From: Ferirhizobium litorale
GTDB taxonomy: Bacteria > Pseudomonadota > Alphaproteobacteria > Rhizobiales > Rhizobiaceae
NCBI GenBank assembly: GCA_030028905.1
Contig: JALDYZ010000001.1
Coordinates: 248,001 to 312,000 of the forward strand
DNA: 64,000 bases
Reading direction: 5' to 3'
Each line of letters starts with the position of its first letter. Position 1 is the first letter of the stretch. The position numbers were made by a program, and so were the translations under genes. Below, piece by piece: positions 17,203-27,831 of the stretch. The notes under the pieces were generated by a model that saw only the letters and a list, made by a program, of their open reading frames with translations, ran no database searches and was not told the DNA's origin.

Positions 17203-18503
17203 GTGGCACCTGCCATGGGGCTGCGTTCGTCGGATACACCTTCATCCGCATCGGGCTGGCTTGCCGCGCGGGGATTGAGCGCCATGCCTTCGGGCGTCGT
17301 GACCGGGCCTGTCGAGCTCGCAATCGTCTGGAACGTTTCCTTGCTGGCGGCCGGTAGCGGTGCCCTTCTGCGCGAGCGGATGATCGCGTAGGCGGTGATC
17401 AGGGTATGGGCAGTTGCAGTGACAAGAAAGAGGGAAAAGGGACCTGTGACCGACATTACCGGGCCACCGAGCGTCGGGCCGATAATCGTGCCGATGCCGA
17501 AGAGCAGCAGTAGCCCGCCGGAGACCTTCACGAAGTCCTCGGCGGCGGCAAAGTCGTTGGCATGCGCCACGGCGATGGGATAGAGCGCGTTGGCAGCGGC
17601 ACCGTAGACGGCGATGATTGCAATCAGCAGGTAGACTTCGGTCGGCTGAACGATGGCCATAACGAAGCCTGCGAGCGCGGCAACAGCCGAAAGGGCCGCC
17701 AGGACGTAGCGGCGATCGATGCGGTCGGACATGCGTCCCGCCGGCAACTGCATGGCGGCGCCCGCGAAGATTGTCACGCTCATCATGATCGCGATGGTAC
17801 TCTGCGACAGCCCGGCTTTGGCGCCGAAAACCGCGCCGAGCGTGCCGTAGGCGCCGTTCGCGATGCCGATCAGCAGGATTCCGGCAAAGGAGACCGGCGA
17901 ATTGCGATAGAGCCCCTTGAGGTCGAGCTCGACGGTTTTCAGCGGCTGCGGCGAGGCCGCCGTCGAAAGCGTTGTCGGCAGCATGGCGACGCAATAGAAG
18001 ATGCCGCAGACCATGAAGAGCACCGGCGTCGAAACGTCGGCCATCGGGATCAGCATCTGGCCGGCCACGACGCCGATCAGGGTGATGGTGATGTAGAGCG
18101 AGAAGATCATTCCCCGGCTCTCGTTGGTCGCCCGCTCGTTGAGCCAACTCTCGATGATCATCGAGGTTCCGGCCGTGGAAAAGCCGGTGACGGCGCGCAG
18201 GATCACCCACCAGTAGTCGTCGACGACGATGCCGGTCGTGAGCGCAATGATGGCGATGAGGGAAATGAAACCGCTGAATGCGCGAACATGGCCGATCCGC
18301 TTGACGACGTTCGGGGCCAGCAGGCAACCCAGCACGAAGCCGGTGGCCCATGAGGTGCCGAGCAGGCCGAGGACAGTGGTCGAATAGCCCTCGTAAGACC
18401 CGCGAACAGGTAGCAGAAGGCCATGAAGACCGTTGCCGAGGAAAAGGAAAAGGGTGCCCAGCAGCAGGGCAAAGACAGACAGGAGGTTGCGCTTCATTTC
18501 CAT
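17199..18503 (-). CDS. MFS transporter
   Basis: 434 residues, twelve predicted membrane spans. The YSTTVLGLLGTSWATGFVLGCLLAPNVVKRIGHVR loop after helix 2 and RMSDRIDRRYVLA between helices 8 and 9 are typical MFS A-motif regions. Similar to the YcaD / sugar-efflux-like branch. AAGGAGG lies 13 nt ahead of the first ATG (18503); the Met at 18497 is an alternative. Cotranscribed with DUF1192. Substrate unknown. Confidence 0.85.
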   Translation of the reverse strand: MEMKRNLLSVFALLLGTLFLFLGNGLHGLLLPVRGSYEGYSTTVLGLLGTSWATGFVLGCLLAPNVVKRIGHVRAFSGFISLIAIIALTTGIVVDDYWWVILRAVTGFSTAGTSMIIESWLNERATNESRGMIFSLYITITLIGVVAGQMLIPMADVSTPVLFMVCGIFYCVAMLPTTLSTAASPQPLKTVELDLKGLYRNSPVSFAGILLIGIANGAYGTLGAVFGAKAGLSQSTIAIMMSVTIFAGAAMQLPAGRMSDRIDRRYVLAALSAVAALAGFVMAIVQPTEVYLLIAIIAVYGAAANALYPIAVAHANDFAAAEDFVKVSGGLLLLFGIGTIIGPTLGGPVMSVTGPFSLFLVTATAHTLITAYAIIRSRRRAPLPAASKETFQTIASSTGPVTTPEGMALNPRAASQPDADEGVSDERSPMAGAT

Positions 18504-18672
18504 AGTGTCAATGATTCCTCCTTAAGAAAGCCATAAGCACAGCCGTGCAGATCTATGCTTTCACGCGCAACGATTGCAGTCCGGGGGGTCCGCGAGGTGC
18601 GGCCAGGAAAGCGTCTGTTGGCCTGAAATCTTGACCGGCGTATGACGAACATTCGGGGACGGGCAAAAAGCC

Positions 18673-18840
18673 ATGACGAAATTCATCGCCATCTTTCTTC
18701 TCCTCGCAATGGGGGTACACATCATCCGGCCGCTGGGGCTACCCGGGCTCAGGAAGCGCGCGGACTTCTGGAAAATCGCGGTGCTGGCTTTTGCGATTTT
18801 TGCGATCACCCTGATGTTCAGGGAATTCTACAGCCTTTAA
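18673..18840 (+). CDS. Small two-span membrane protein
   Basis: A 55-residue gene. MTKFIAIFLLLAMGVHIIRP gives one hydrophobic segment, and IAVLAFAIFAITLMF a second, joined by a basic loop (GLRKRADFWK). Real-protein character: clean two-helix layout and conserved-looking start. It converges on the PhzF gene and their stop codons overlap by 4 bp in TTAA. Function unknown. Confidence 0.7.
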   Translation: MTKFIAIFLLLAMGVHIIRPLGLPGLRKRADFWKIAVLAFAIFAITLMFREFYSL

Positions 18841-19754
18841 AGGCTGAGGCTGCCGCGCATGACGCCGACACAACGGCCGGAGATATCGACCTTGGTGATG
18901 ATGCCGTCCTGCTTGTTGACGTCCAGTTCGATGACGCTGCGGCGGCCCATCTCGACACCCTGCTCGATGGTGATGTGGATATCGGTATTTTGCTCCGGTG
19001 CCAGCGTTGCGAGATAGGCGGCAAGCGCGGCCGAGGCGCTGCCGGTTGCCGGATCCTCGATGACGTTGTCGAGCGGCGCAAACATCCGGGCCCTCAAGGA
19101 CCATGGACGCTCGACCGGGCGCACGTAGAGGAAGAGCGAAAAGTCGCCGCCCGAGCGCGGGTGCAGCGATGCGGCATCTGCAAAGACCGAAACGTTAGGA
19201 CGTGCAGCGGCGAGCGCTTCCAGACTGTCCAGTTCCGCGACGGCAAAGGCAAGGCCAACCGAGGCTATGATCGGGGCGTGGCGGGTGGTGACAACCTTTG
19301 CCGGATCGATCGAGGCGCAGGCGGCGATGGTCTCCGCCGTTACGGTGTCGCCAAGCTCGAGCGGGCGGGGCGCGCGGATCGTCGCGCCGACCACTTCGCC
19401 GCCGTCTCGGATCAATGATACTTCGACCAGGCCGGCCCTTTCCTCGAAGCGCAGCGTGTCGCCCGAAGCACGGCCGAAGATCTCTGGCTGTCGGCCGAGA
19501 ACATACGCCGTCCCGACATTCGGGTGGCCGGCAAAGGGGACCTCGGCGGTCGGGGTGAAGATACGGACCCCGGCGGTATTGGCGGGATCTTCCGGCGGCA
19601 GCACGAAGGTCACTTCCGAATAGTTGAACTCGGTGGCGATCGCCTGCATCGCCTCGTCACTCAGGCCGCGGGCATCCGGGATGACGGCAAGCGGATTGCC
19701 GGCAAATCGGGTTTCGGTGAAGACATCCACGGTGACATAGGAAACAGGATTCAT
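18837..19754 (-). CDS. PhzF-family isomerase
   Basis: 305 residues from the ATG at 19754, which has GGAG 7 nt upstream. PhzF-fold landmarks: VDVFTETRFAGNPLAV at the N-terminus, EFNYSEVTFVLPP (with the catalytic Glu of the SE motif), TPTAEVPFAGHPNVGTAYVL, and late EDPATGSASAALAAYL. The fold is shared by phenazine biosynthesis isomerases and many epimerase-like enzymes, so the substrate is unknown; no phenazine cluster is present. Confidence 0.9.
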   Translation of the reverse strand: MNPVSYVTVDVFTETRFAGNPLAVIPDARGLSDEAMQAIATEFNYSEVTFVLPPEDPANTAGVRIFTPTAEVPFAGHPNVGTAYVLGRQPEIFGRASGDTLRFEERAGLVEVSLIRDGGEVVGATIRAPRPLELGDTVTAETIAACASIDPAKVVTTRHAPIIASVGLAFAVAELDSLEALAAARPNVSVFADAASLHPRSGGDFSLFLYVRPVERPWSLRARMFAPLDNVIEDPATGSASAALAAYLATLAPEQNTDIHITIEQGVEMGRRSVIELDVNKQDGIITKVDISGRCVGVMRGSLSL

Positions 19755-20049
19755 GCGCGGCTCCACAGGATCGGGAATGGCTGTAGCCTACTTCAGTAGC
19801 GCAGAGCCGGCGCGAACCGGAAACCCAAACTTGTGCCGGTTACAATTGCATGCATAGAGGCGCGCGCAGAACGGAAAACCCGACCGCCAGCGACGGCCGG
19901 GTCTGGAGTTGCGGTGCTGGATGCCCGCGGTGGCTCAGGCGGCCTCTTCCAGTTCCTTCTTCCAGGTGCCCTTCACGGCAAGGGTTCATCTCGGCGCACG
20001 GGCCGGCTGCAGTGTTTTCCGATCTATCGCCGCAGGCCTTCGGTACGGA

Positions 20050-20946
20050 TCAGGCCTTGTTCACGCTTGCGGCGTAGATCTGATCGATCGTTTCGGCCAG
20101 GCTGGCGTTGAAGTCTGCTTCGCTCATCGTGACGCGCAGTTTTTCCGCCAGCGCGCGCGAGAAGCTCGCGATCATGCCATGGTTATGGCTCAGCTTTTCG
20201 CAGGCATCCGCGGTGCTGTAGCCGCCGGAAAGGGCGACGACGCGGACAACCGATTTGTGGGCGACCAAAGGCGCGTAGAAATCGGCGACCGTCGGGATCG
20301 TCAGTTTGAGCATGACGGCTTCGCCTGCCGGAAGCTTGTCGAGCTGCTGGGCAATCTCGTCGCGAAGAATGGCTTCAGCCTGTTCTTTCGTCGGGCTCTT
20401 GATGGAGACTTCAGGCTCCACGATCGGAACGAGGCCGTGGCCGATGATCTGCCGCGCTACCTCAAATTGCTGCTTCACCACGGCAGCGATCCCGGCCTTG
20501 TCGGCATGGCCGATCACAGAGCGCATCTTGGTTCCGAACATCCCCTTTTCGCGACCGCGCATCAGGAGAGCATCCAGATCGGGCATTGGCTTCATCGACT
20601 GAACGCCGTTCTCTTCGGCAAGGAGGCCCTTGTCGACCTTGAGAAAGGGTACCACGCCGCGCTTTTCCCAGAGATAGGAGGGAACAGGCTGACCGTCGAC
20701 GTCGCCGTCCATGGTCCGCTCGAACAGGATAGCGCCGATAACCTTGTCACCCGAAAAGGCAGGCGCGCTCATGATGCGGACGCGCATGGCGTGTACCAGG
20801 CGGAACATCTCGTCGTCACCCTGATAGTCGGACTCGGAAATGCCGTAGAGACGCAACGCTCCAGGTGTTGAACCGCCGCTTTGATCCAGCGCCGCAATGA
20901 AACCGGGCGCAGAGCTGATCTTGTTCAACATTTTCGCGTCCACCAT
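20050..20946 (-). CDS. fba: Class I fructose-bisphosphate aldolase
   Basis: 298 residues. It cleaves fructose-1,6-bisphosphate through a Schiff base. Motifs: ALDQSGGSTPGAL near the N-terminus, KVDKGLL, PIVEPEVSI and VMLKLTIPT containing the Schiff-base Lys, then VVALSGGYS. This is the short bacterial class I type. It is separated from pgk by a strong terminator and by a 27-bp palindrome that may regulate it. The 283 bp downstream (to PhzF) show no gene. Confidence 0.93.
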   Translation of the reverse strand: MVDAKMLNKISSAPGFIAALDQSGGSTPGALRLYGISESDYQGDDEMFRLVHAMRVRIMSAPAFSGDKVIGAILFERTMDGDVDGQPVPSYLWEKRGVVPFLKVDKGLLAEENGVQSMKPMPDLDALLMRGREKGMFGTKMRSVIGHADKAGIAAVVKQQFEVARQIIGHGLVPIVEPEVSIKSPTKEQAEAILRDEIAQQLDKLPAGEAVMLKLTIPTVADFYAPLVAHKSVVRVVALSGGYSTADACEKLSHNHGMIASFSRALAEKLRVTMSEADFNASLAETIDQIYAASVNKA

Positions 20947-21142
20947 ATCCCACTCCTATCCCTATAAATTGCGCGATACGCGCTCACGTAACTTCGTTGG
21001 TGTTCCCGACCGATCGGCATCGCCGAATTGATCAATCCCCTGATCGATATCGCCAAGCCGTTCGGCTGCTTAGACTTTCTTCCGAGGCTCGAATGGCCGA
21101 TATCAGAAGTTTCTTATGAGGAAAATGGTGCGCTAACTCATT

Positions 21143-21169
21143 GAAACGATTGAAATGATTTCAATCGTT
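21143..21169. promoter_or_regulatory. 27-bp perfect palindrome upstream of fba
   Basis: AAACGATTGAAA, 3-nt centre TGA, then TTTCAATCGTTT: perfect 12-bp arms. It is AT-rich with no T-run, so it looks like a protein operator, not a terminator. It lies about 197 bp before the fba start and just past the pgk terminator. The regulator is unknown; LacI-type proteins favour AT-rich sites of similar form. Confidence 0.55.
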
Positions 21170-21203
21170 TGAAAGTTAGCAAGTTTATTTTTGGCGCACA
21201 ATG

Positions 21204-21234
21204 AAAAACCGCGGAACTCGATGTTCCGCGGTTT
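21204..21234 (-). terminator. pgk terminator
   Basis: A 12-bp perfect stem (AAACCGCGGAAC with GTTCCGCGGTTT), 5-nt loop, T-run on the minus strand. It starts 27 bp past the pgk stop. Confidence 0.9.
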
Positions 21235-21260
21235 GAGGATACGCATGCGAAGAAGGGGTT

Positions 21261-22463
21261 TTACTTCTGCCTGGTGAGAATCGCCACCCCAGGCAGTTCC
21301 TTGCCTTCCATCCATTCGAGGAAGGCGCCGCCGGCGGTCGAGACATAGGTGAAGTCGTCGGCCACGCCGGCGTGGTTCAGCGCGGAAACCGTATCACCGC
21401 CGCCTGCGACGGAAACCAGCTTGCCGGCCTTGGTGCGTTCTGCTGCATGCTTGGCCACAGCCACGGTCGCGGCATCGAAGGGTGCGATTTCGAAGGCGCC
21501 GAGTGGACCGTTCCAGACCAGCGTTTCGGCGCGCGAAATCCAGCTGTTGATGGCTTCAACCGACTTCGGCCCGACATCGAGGACCATGGCGTCGGCCGGG
21601 ATCTGAGCGATGTCGACCACTTCGTTTTCGGCACCGGCCTTGAATTCACGGGCGACGACGCCGTCTTCCGGCAGCACGATGGCGCAGCCGGCGGTCGCCG
21701 CCTCGATCATGATCTGCCTGGCCGTATCGGCAAGGTCGTGCTCGCAGAGCGACTTGCCGACATTGGTGCCGCGGGCGGCGAGGAAGGTATTGGCCATGCC
21801 GCCGCCGATCACCAGCGCGTCGACCTTCTTCACGAGGTTGGTGAGCAGATCGATCTTGGTCGAAACCTTGGCGCCGCCAACGATGGCAACGACCGGTCGC
21901 TTCGGGTTGCCGAGGCCCTTTTCGAGCGCCTCCAGCTCGGCCTGCATGGTGCGGCCGGCATGAGCCGGCAGATGACGGGCAAGCCCCTCGGTCGAGGCGT
22001 GGGCACGGTGGGCGGCCGAAAACGCGTCGTTGACGTAGATGTCGCCGTTGGCGGCGAGCGCCCTGGTGAACTCGGGATCGTTCTTTTCCTCGCCCTTGTG
22101 GTAACGGGTGTTCTCGAGCAGCAGGATATCGCCGTTGTTCATGGCGGCAATGGCGGCGGCAGCCTGTTCGCCAATGCTGTCGGTGGCGAACTGGACGGCA
22201 TGATCGAGGACCTCCTCCACCGCGGAGACGATCAGCGACAGCGACATGTCGGCCACCGGTTCGCCCTTCGGACGGCCGAAATGTGCAAGCAGGATGACCT
22301 TGGCGCCCTTGGCCGAGAGCTCCTCAATCGTGGGGGCAACGCGCTCGATGCGGGTCGTGTCGCTGACCTTGCCGTCGGTGACGGGGACGTTGAGGTCGAC
22401 ACGCACCAGCACGCGCTTGCCAGCAATATCGTGCAGGTCATCAAGGGTTTTGAAAGCCGGCAT
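21261..22463 (-). CDS. pgk: Phosphoglycerate kinase
   Basis: 400 residues from the ATG at 22463 ([28 protein letters not shown] in its first part); an upstream in-frame extension looks non-coding. Transfers phosphate between 1,3-bisphosphoglycerate and ADP. Landmarks: [50 protein letters not shown] and C-terminal GGGDTVSAL. Lies 93 bp after the antiporter gene on the same strand. Confidence 0.96.
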   Translation of the reverse strand: MPAFKTLDDLHDIAGKRVLVRVDLNVPVTDGKVSDTTRIERVAPTIEELSAKGAKVILLAHFGRPKGEPVADMSLSLIVSAVEEVLDHAVQFATDSIGEQAAAAIAAMNNGDILLLENTRYHKGEEKNDPEFTRALAANGDIYVNDAFSAAHRAHASTEGLARHLPAHAGRTMQAELEALEKGLGNPKRPVVAIVGGAKVSTKIDLLTNLVKKVDALVIGGGMANTFLAARGTNVGKSLCEHDLADTARQIMIEAATAGCAIVLPEDGVVAREFKAGAENEVVDIAQIPADAMVLDVGPKSVEAINSWISRAETLVWNGPLGAFEIAPFDAATVAVAKHAAERTKAGKLVSVAGGGDTVSALNHAGVADDFTYVSTAGGAFLEWMEGKELPGVAILTRQK

Positions 22464-22556
22464 GGCGGAAATCCATCCTCTCGTTAGGGCATACAAAGGT
22501 TCGGGCGGACCATACTACGGCTGTTCGGAGACGCAAGGCGGCCCGTTTTCATTTTA

Positions 22557-24410
22557 TCAGGTCCGGTCGCTTCCGCCTGGGTTCCGAGGCTTGCTCACCG
22601 CCTCGCGGACCTTCTGGCGGTGTTCACGCAGATAGTCTCGAATGCGATGGGCAATTTCCCGAAAGTTGATGAAGATCGGAAGGTGGGTGGCCGGCTCGAC
22701 GGGTTCCAGCGAGATCCCAATGGTGGAGGCATGGCCATTCTCGTCCAGGTCGCGGACGATCAGGATCAGCGAACCGAGCCGCACCCGGTCGGCGTAGTCG
22801 AGCTGGCTGCCGAGGCGCTGCGCCATGAGCTCGGCAATGGTCAGGCCTTTCTCGGATTCGGTGATCAGGCCGGGGCCGTAGGCAGCGTCGAGTTCGCTTG
22901 CGGACCGGGAAGGAGAGATCGAGAACGCGCCAAAGAATTCCGCGTCGTCCGGATCGACCGGTGCGCGGCTGGCGAAAAGCCGGTCGATCAGCTTCGAATA
23001 GCTCGGCGCGATGAAAAGGTAGACGTGGTCGTTTTCCTTCAGCCGCCCGGCATACTGGTAGCGCATGGATTTGCCGTCACGGATGACGAGCGACGGGGTC
23101 GCCCAGCGCGGGATGCGCTCGCCGCTGAGCACGGGACTGTCCTTGATGACACGGTAGGATAGCAGTTCGTGATTGGCTGCCCCCGGCAGGTCGATCTCGA
23201 TCTTGTCGACCGCCCCCATGCGCGGCGGCACGATCAGGCTGAACCTGCGGGCCATGGGGCTGATCGTCCAGCCCTGCAACAGCAGCGAGACAAGCACGAT
23301 GATGAAAGCCACATTGAAATAGATCTGCCCGTCCTCGACGCCGCCGAGGATCGGCATGATGGCAAGCAGGATCGACACCGCGCCACGCAGGCCCACCCAG
23401 GCGACGAAGCTGATCTCCTGCTGGGTGTAGTCGAAGGGCAGCAGACAGAGCCATACCGCGATCGGGCGCGCTACGAAAATCAGGAAGAGGGCCAAGACGA
23501 CGGCAGGTATGATGATCTGTGGAAACTGCGACGGCGTCGCCAGCAGGCCAAGCAACAGGAACATGATGATCTGCGCCAGCCAGGTCAGGCCCTCCTGGAA
23601 GCGCCGGATGGTGCCCATGGCATGCATCTTCCTGTTGCCGGCATAAATGCCGGCGACATAGACCGCGAGGAAGCCGCTGCCGCCCAAAGTCCCGGTGAAG
23701 GAGAAGACGAGCAAGGCCAGCGCCAGGACGAAGATCGGCGCCAATCCCTTGTCCTTGTTCACCCGGTTGGTGATGAGCACGATCATCATGCCGCCGAGGA
23801 CGCCCAGCACCACGCCGAGCCCCATCTCCTGGACGAAGTGCCCGAGCATAGCCAGGTCGAAACCGTCGAGACCGCTGCCGCTCGACACCACCTCAACCAG
23901 CGCGATCGTCAGGAAGATCGCCATGGGATCGTTGGTGCCGGATTCGACCTCGAGCGTCGAACGCACCTTGTCGCGGATGTTGATGCCGCCGATGCGCAAC
24001 AGGAAGAATACCGCGGCCGCGTCGGTCGAGGCGACGATCGAACCGAGCAACAGGCCTTCGACGTAGCTGAGCCCGAGCAGCAGCATCGCCGCAAGACCGA
24101 ACACGGAGGCCGTTGCCAAAACACCCACCGAGGCAAGCATGACTGCTGGCGTGGCCGCCTGCTTGAAGGAGTTGATGGGCGTTCCGAAGCCGGAATCGAA
24201 CAGGATGATGGCGAGCGCAATGGAGCCGAAGATGTAGGCGAGCCCGTTGTTGCTGAACTCAATGCCCAGCCCGTCAGTGCCGGCGGCGAGGCCGATCATC
24301 AGGAAGAGAAGCAGCAAGGGCGCGCCGAAACGGAAGGCGATCAGGCTGGAAAATGCGGCGATCAGCACCAGGACCGTACTGACGAGCATGACGATGTAGA
24401 ACGCTTCCAA
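22557..24410 (-). CDS. nhaP2: NhaP2/CvrA-type K+/H+ antiporter
   Basis: 617 residues: about 12 membrane helices of the CPA1 type (residues 1-400), with LLLGSIVASTDAAAVFFLL and EVESGTNDPMAIFLTIAL carrying the conserved acidic residues of the ion site, then a cytoplasmic part with a TrkA-C-like domain (YRVIKDSPVLSG) and a C-terminal CorC/HlyC-like segment. Length matches the CvrA/NhaP2 group that exchanges K+ for protons. It lies within the glycolytic gene block on the same strand. Confidence 0.85.
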   Translation of the reverse strand: MEAFYIVMLVSTVLVLIAAFSSLIAFRFGAPLLLLFLMIGLAAGTDGLGIEFSNNGLAYIFGSIALAIILFDSGFGTPINSFKQAATPAVMLASVGVLATASVFGLAAMLLLGLSYVEGLLLGSIVASTDAAAVFFLLRIGGINIRDKVRSTLEVESGTNDPMAIFLTIALVEVVSSGSGLDGFDLAMLGHFVQEMGLGVVLGVLGGMMIVLITNRVNKDKGLAPIFVLALALLVFSFTGTLGGSGFLAVYVAGIYAGNRKMHAMGTIRRFQEGLTWLAQIIMFLLLGLLATPSQFPQIIIPAVVLALFLIFVARPIAVWLCLLPFDYTQQEISFVAWVGLRGAVSILLAIMPILGGVEDGQIYFNVAFIIVLVSLLLQGWTISPMARRFSLIVPPRMGAVDKIEIDLPGAANHELLSYRVIKDSPVLSGERIPRWATPSLVIRDGKSMRYQYAGRLKENDHVYLFIAPSYSKLIDRLFASRAPVDPDDAEFFGAFSISPSRSASELDAAYGPGLITESEKGLTIAELMAQRLGSQLDYADRVRLGSLILIVRDLDENGHASTIGISLEPVEPATHLPIFINFREIAHRIRDYLREHRQKVREAVSKPRNPGGSDRT

Positions 24411-24774
24411 CCTGCTTGCCCCTTCTACTCGGCGCCGCGCGCGTTCCCGGGCGCAACGGATGCCGTCATTGACGAAATCACATGATCGTCCGCATCACCG
24501 TCGGGCGCAACGCTACGATCCAATCGACAGCGGCCGGGAGGCGGGGCGCCGGCCCCTGTCCGGCCGCGCGTAACCGTACGGTTCGCAGCGGGGCAGGGCA
24601 TGACCTCTCAATGAAGGACAAGGTGTTGCCGGATGGTGGGTACGGACGGGCGAAACAGCCCGCGTGTCTTTGTGGGCGTCAATATGGACGAGACAAGGGC
24701 AGGAAAACAAAAAAGAAAAGGCGGGCCGAAATAATCGACCCGCCCAGAAAAGTGCTGACTTTCAGCACCGCTTC
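24411..24774. other. Spacer upstream of nhaP2
   Basis: 364 bp between the antiporter start and the gap stop. It holds the gap terminator. No convincing gene or other signal was recognised. Confidence 0.5.
24704..24744 (-). terminator. gap terminator
   Basis: On the minus strand a 9-bp stem (GCGGGTCGA with TCGGCCCGC, one G-U pair) is followed by CTTTTCTTTTTTGTTTT. It starts about 30 bp past the gap stop. Confidence 0.85.
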
Positions 24775-25785
24775 TCAGATTTGCTTGGCGAATGCCACCG
24801 CAGTGTCCGCCATGCGGTTGGAGAAGCCCCACTCGTTGTCGTACCAGGTGAGAATGCGCACGAAATTGCCTTCCATGACCTTGGTCTGGTCTAGCGCGAA
24901 GATCGAGGAATGGCTGTCATGGTTGAAGTCGCGGGAGACCAGCGGCTCGTCGGTATAGCCGAGGATGCCCTTCAGCTTGCCATCGGCGGCAGACTTGATG
25001 GCTTCGTTGATTTCCGCGACCGAAGTGTTCCTCTTGGCGACGAACTTGAAGTCGACGACCGAGACGTTCGGGGTCGGCACGCGGATCGAGGTGCCATCCA
25101 GCTTGCCCTTGAGTTCCGGCAGAACAAGGCCGACGGCCTTTGCCGCACCGGTCGAGGTCGGGATCATCGACAGGGCCGCCGCGCGAGCGCGGTAGAGATC
25201 CTTGTGCATCGTGTCCAGCGTCGGCTGGTCGCCGGTGTAGGAGTGGATCGTGGTCATGAAGCCGTGATCGATTCCGACGGCGTCGTTCAGGACCTTCACC
25301 ACCGGAACCAGGCAGTTCGTGGTGCAGGATGCGTTGGAGATGACCAGGTGGTCCTTGGTGAGCTGGTCGTCGTTGACGCCGAAAACGACGGTCAGGTCGG
25401 CGCCGTCGGCAGGAGCGGAGACGATGACGCGCTTGGCGCCGGCCGCCAGGTGGGCTGCAGCTTTGTCGCGAGACGTGAAGATGCCGGTGCATTCCATCGC
25501 GATGTCGACGCCGAGTTCCTTGTGGGGCAGGGTCGCCGGATCCTTGATCGCCGTAACCTTGATCGGCTTGCCGTTGGCGACGACGATCGTGTCGCCTTCG
25601 ACCTTGACCGATGCCGGGAACTTGCCGTGGATTGAGTCGTAGCGCAGCAGGTGGGCGTTGGTTTCCACCGGGCCGAGATCGTTGATGGCGACGACTTCGA
25701 TGTCGGTCCGGCCGGACTCGACGATGGCGCGCAGAACATTGCGGCCGATACGGCCGAAGCCGTTGATGGCAACTTTGACAGTCAT
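24775..25785 (-). CDS. gap: Glyceraldehyde-3-phosphate dehydrogenase
   Basis: 336 residues. It oxidises glyceraldehyde-3-phosphate to 1,3-bisphosphoglycerate. NAD fold [15 protein letters not shown] at residues 6-20, catalytic Cys in [13 protein letters not shown] (about residue 154), and C-terminal [12 protein letters not shown]. Normal length. It follows tkt by 63 bp on the same strand and ends in a strong terminator, so tkt-gap is probably one transcript. Confidence 0.97.
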   Translation of the reverse strand: MTVKVAINGFGRIGRNVLRAIVESGRTDIEVVAINDLGPVETNAHLLRYDSIHGKFPASVKVEGDTIVVANGKPIKVTAIKDPATLPHKELGVDIAMECTGIFTSRDKAAAHLAAGAKRVIVSAPADGADLTVVFGVNDDQLTKDHLVISNASCTTNCLVPVVKVLNDAVGIDHGFMTTIHSYTGDQPTLDTMHKDLYRARAAALSMIPTSTGAAKAVGLVLPELKGKLDGTSIRVPTPNVSVVDFKFVAKRNTSVAEINEAIKSAADGKLKGILGYTDEPLVSRDFNHDSHSSIFALDQTKVMEGNFVRILTWYDNEWGFSNRMADTAVAFAKQI

Positions 25786-25848
25786 GACAGATACTCCCGA
25801 TCTAAAGACGTGAAGATTCCGGTGTAGGGGGCGCTTCAGTGAGCGCCC

Positions 25849-27831
25849 TCAGGACAGTTTCGATTCTGCGGCAGCGACAACTGCCTCCGGCGTGATGCCG
25901 AAATGCTTGTAGAGTTCCTTGTACGGACCCGATGCCCCGAAGCTGTTCATGCCGATGAATACGCCATCGCTGCCGATGAAGCTGTCCCAGCCCTGGCGGA
26001 TAGCGGCTTCCACGGCGATCTTGACCGGCGAATTGCCGATGATCGCCTTGCGATAGTCTTCGGGCTGCTCGAAGAACAGCTCGAAGCAGGGGACCGAGAC
26101 GACGCGCGTGGCGACGCCCTTATCTTCCAGTGCGGCGCGGGCCTTCATGGCGATCTCGACTTCCGAACCGGATGCGAAGATCGTCACCTTGGCCCCATCG
26201 GCCGGCGCCAGGTCGTAGGCACCATAGGCGCACAGGTTCTTCTCGTTGTATTCGGTACGGGCGGGCACCAGGTTCTGGCGGGTCAGCGCCATGCCGGACG
26301 GGCGATGCTTGTGCTCCAGCGCCACCTGCCAGCACTCGGCCGTTTCCGTTGCATCCGCCGGGCGGAACATCATCAGGTTCGGAATGGCGCGCAGCGCCGC
26401 CATGTGCTCGACCGGCTGGTGCGTCGGGCCGTCTTCGCCAAGGCCGATGGAATCGTGGGTCAGCACGTGAATGACGCGGATGCCCATGAGGGCGGCGAGG
26501 CGGATCGACGGACGGCAGTAGTCGGAGAAGATCAGGAAGCCGCCGGAATACGGGATGAGGCCGCCGTGCAGCGCGATGCCGTTCATGGCGGCGGCCATGC
26601 CGTGTTCGCGAATGCCGTAGTGGATGTAGCGCCCGGAGAAATCGTCCGGAGTGATCGATTTCGTCTGGCTGGTCTTGGTGTTGTTGGAGCCAGTCAGGTC
26701 GGCCGATCCGCCGATCGTCTCGGGCAGCACGCCGTTGATGATCTCAAGCGCATCCTCGGATGCCTTGCGGGTGGCTACGGTCGGCTTGGTCTCGGCGAGC
26801 TTCTTCTTGTAGTCGGCGATGGCGCTGTCGAAGTTGCCCGGCAGTTCGCCGGCGAAGCGGCGGGTGAATTCGCCCTTCTTCTCCGGTGCTGCCGCGGCGA
26901 GACGGTCTTGCCACTCCCTGTGCGCCTTGGTCGAGCGAAGACCGGCGAGGCGCCATGCGTCAAGCACGTCGGCGGGAACGACGAAGGCTTCCTCTTCCCA
27001 GTTCAGCGCCTTGCGGGTGGCGGCGATTTCGTCCGCCCCCAGCGGCGAACCGTGAACCTTGTGGGTACCGGCCTTGTTGGGTGCGCCGAAACCGATGACC
27101 GTCTTGCAGGCAATCATCGTCGGCTTGTCGGATTTCTGCGCCTGTTCGATGGCGGCGGCAATCGCATCCGGATCGTGGCCGTCGACGGCGATGGTGTTCC
27201 AGTGGCAGGCGCGGAAGCGGGCGTGCTGGTCGGTCGAGTCGGCGAGCGAAATCGCGCCGTCGATCGAGATGCCGTTATCGTCCCAGAAGAGGATGAGCTT
27301 GTTGAGCTTCAGGTGACCGGCGAGCGAAATCGCTTCCTGGCTGATACCTTCCATGAGGCAGCCGTCGCCGGCGAGCACGTAGGTGTAATGGCTCATCAGC
27401 TCGGAGCCGAACTCGGTCTCGAGTTTGCGCTCGGCGATCGCCATACCGACGGCATTGGCAAGACCCTGGCCGAGCGGGCCGGTCGTCGTTTCGATGCCCG
27501 AGGCATGGCCGTATTCCGGATGACCAGCGGTCTTGGAGCCGAGTTGGCGGAAGTTCTTGATGTCCTCGATGCTCATGTCCTCGTAGCCGAGGAGGTAGAG
27601 AAGCGAATAGATCAGCATCGAGCCGTGCCCGGCCGACAGCACGAAACGGTCGCGGTCCGGCCACAGCGGCGCCTTCGGATCAAAGGTCATGAAGCGCGTG
27701 AAAAGCACCGTGGCGATATCGGCGGCGCCCATCGGCAAGCCGGGATGGCCTGAATTGGCCTTTTCAACTGCATCCATGGCAAGGAAACGGATCGCATTGG
27801 CCATCCGATTATGTTTGTCGCGAGAGATCAT
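25849..27831 (-). CDS. tkt: Transketolase
   Basis: 660 residues. Transfers two-carbon units in the pentose phosphate pathway using thiamine diphosphate. Visible motifs: [16 protein letters not shown] at the N-terminus, the ThDP motif [39 protein letters not shown] and [17 protein letters not shown]. First gene of the tkt-gap unit. A candidate promoter lies about 60-90 bp upstream. Confidence 0.96.
   Translation of the reverse strand: MISRDKHNRMANAIRFLAMDAVEKANSGHPGLPMGAADIATVLFTRFMTFDPKAPLWPDRDRFVLSAGHGSMLIYSLLYLLGYEDMSIEDIKNFRQLGSKTAGHPEYGHASGIETTTGPLGQGLANAVGMAIAERKLETEFGSELMSHYTYVLAGDGCLMEGISQEAISLAGHLKLNKLILFWDDNGISIDGAISLADSTDQHARFRACHWNTIAVDGHDPDAIAAAIEQAQKSDKPTMIACKTVIGFGAPNKAGTHKVHGSPLGADEIAATRKALNWEEEAFVVPADVLDAWRLAGLRSTKAHREWQDRLAAAAPEKKGEFTRRFAGELPGNFDSAIADYKKKLAETKPTVATRKASEDALEIINGVLPETIGGSADLTGSNNTKTSQTKSITPDDFSGRYIHYGIREHGMAAAMNGIALHGGLIPYSGGFLIFSDYCRPSIRLAALMGIRVIHVLTHDSIGLGEDGPTHQPVEHMAALRAIPNLMMFRPADATETAECWQVALEHKHRPSGMALTRQNLVPARTEYNEKNLCAYGAYDLAPADGAKVTIFASGSEVEIAMKARAALEDKGVATRVVSVPCFELFFEQPEDYRKAIIGNSPVKIAVEAAIRQGWDSFIGSDGVFIGMNSFGASGPYKELYKHFGITPEAVVAAAESKLS

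Noticed and set aside
19936-19985. Short minus-strand tail reading AVKGTWKKELEEAA before a stop
   Set aside because: Looks like the end of a protein, but an in-frame stop lies directly upstream and no start is available; could be a decayed gene remnant, not supportable as a feature.
25903-27753. Very long plus-strand open frame opposite tkt
   Set aside because: A shadow of the GC-rich transketolase gene; no known domains and low-complexity charged composition.
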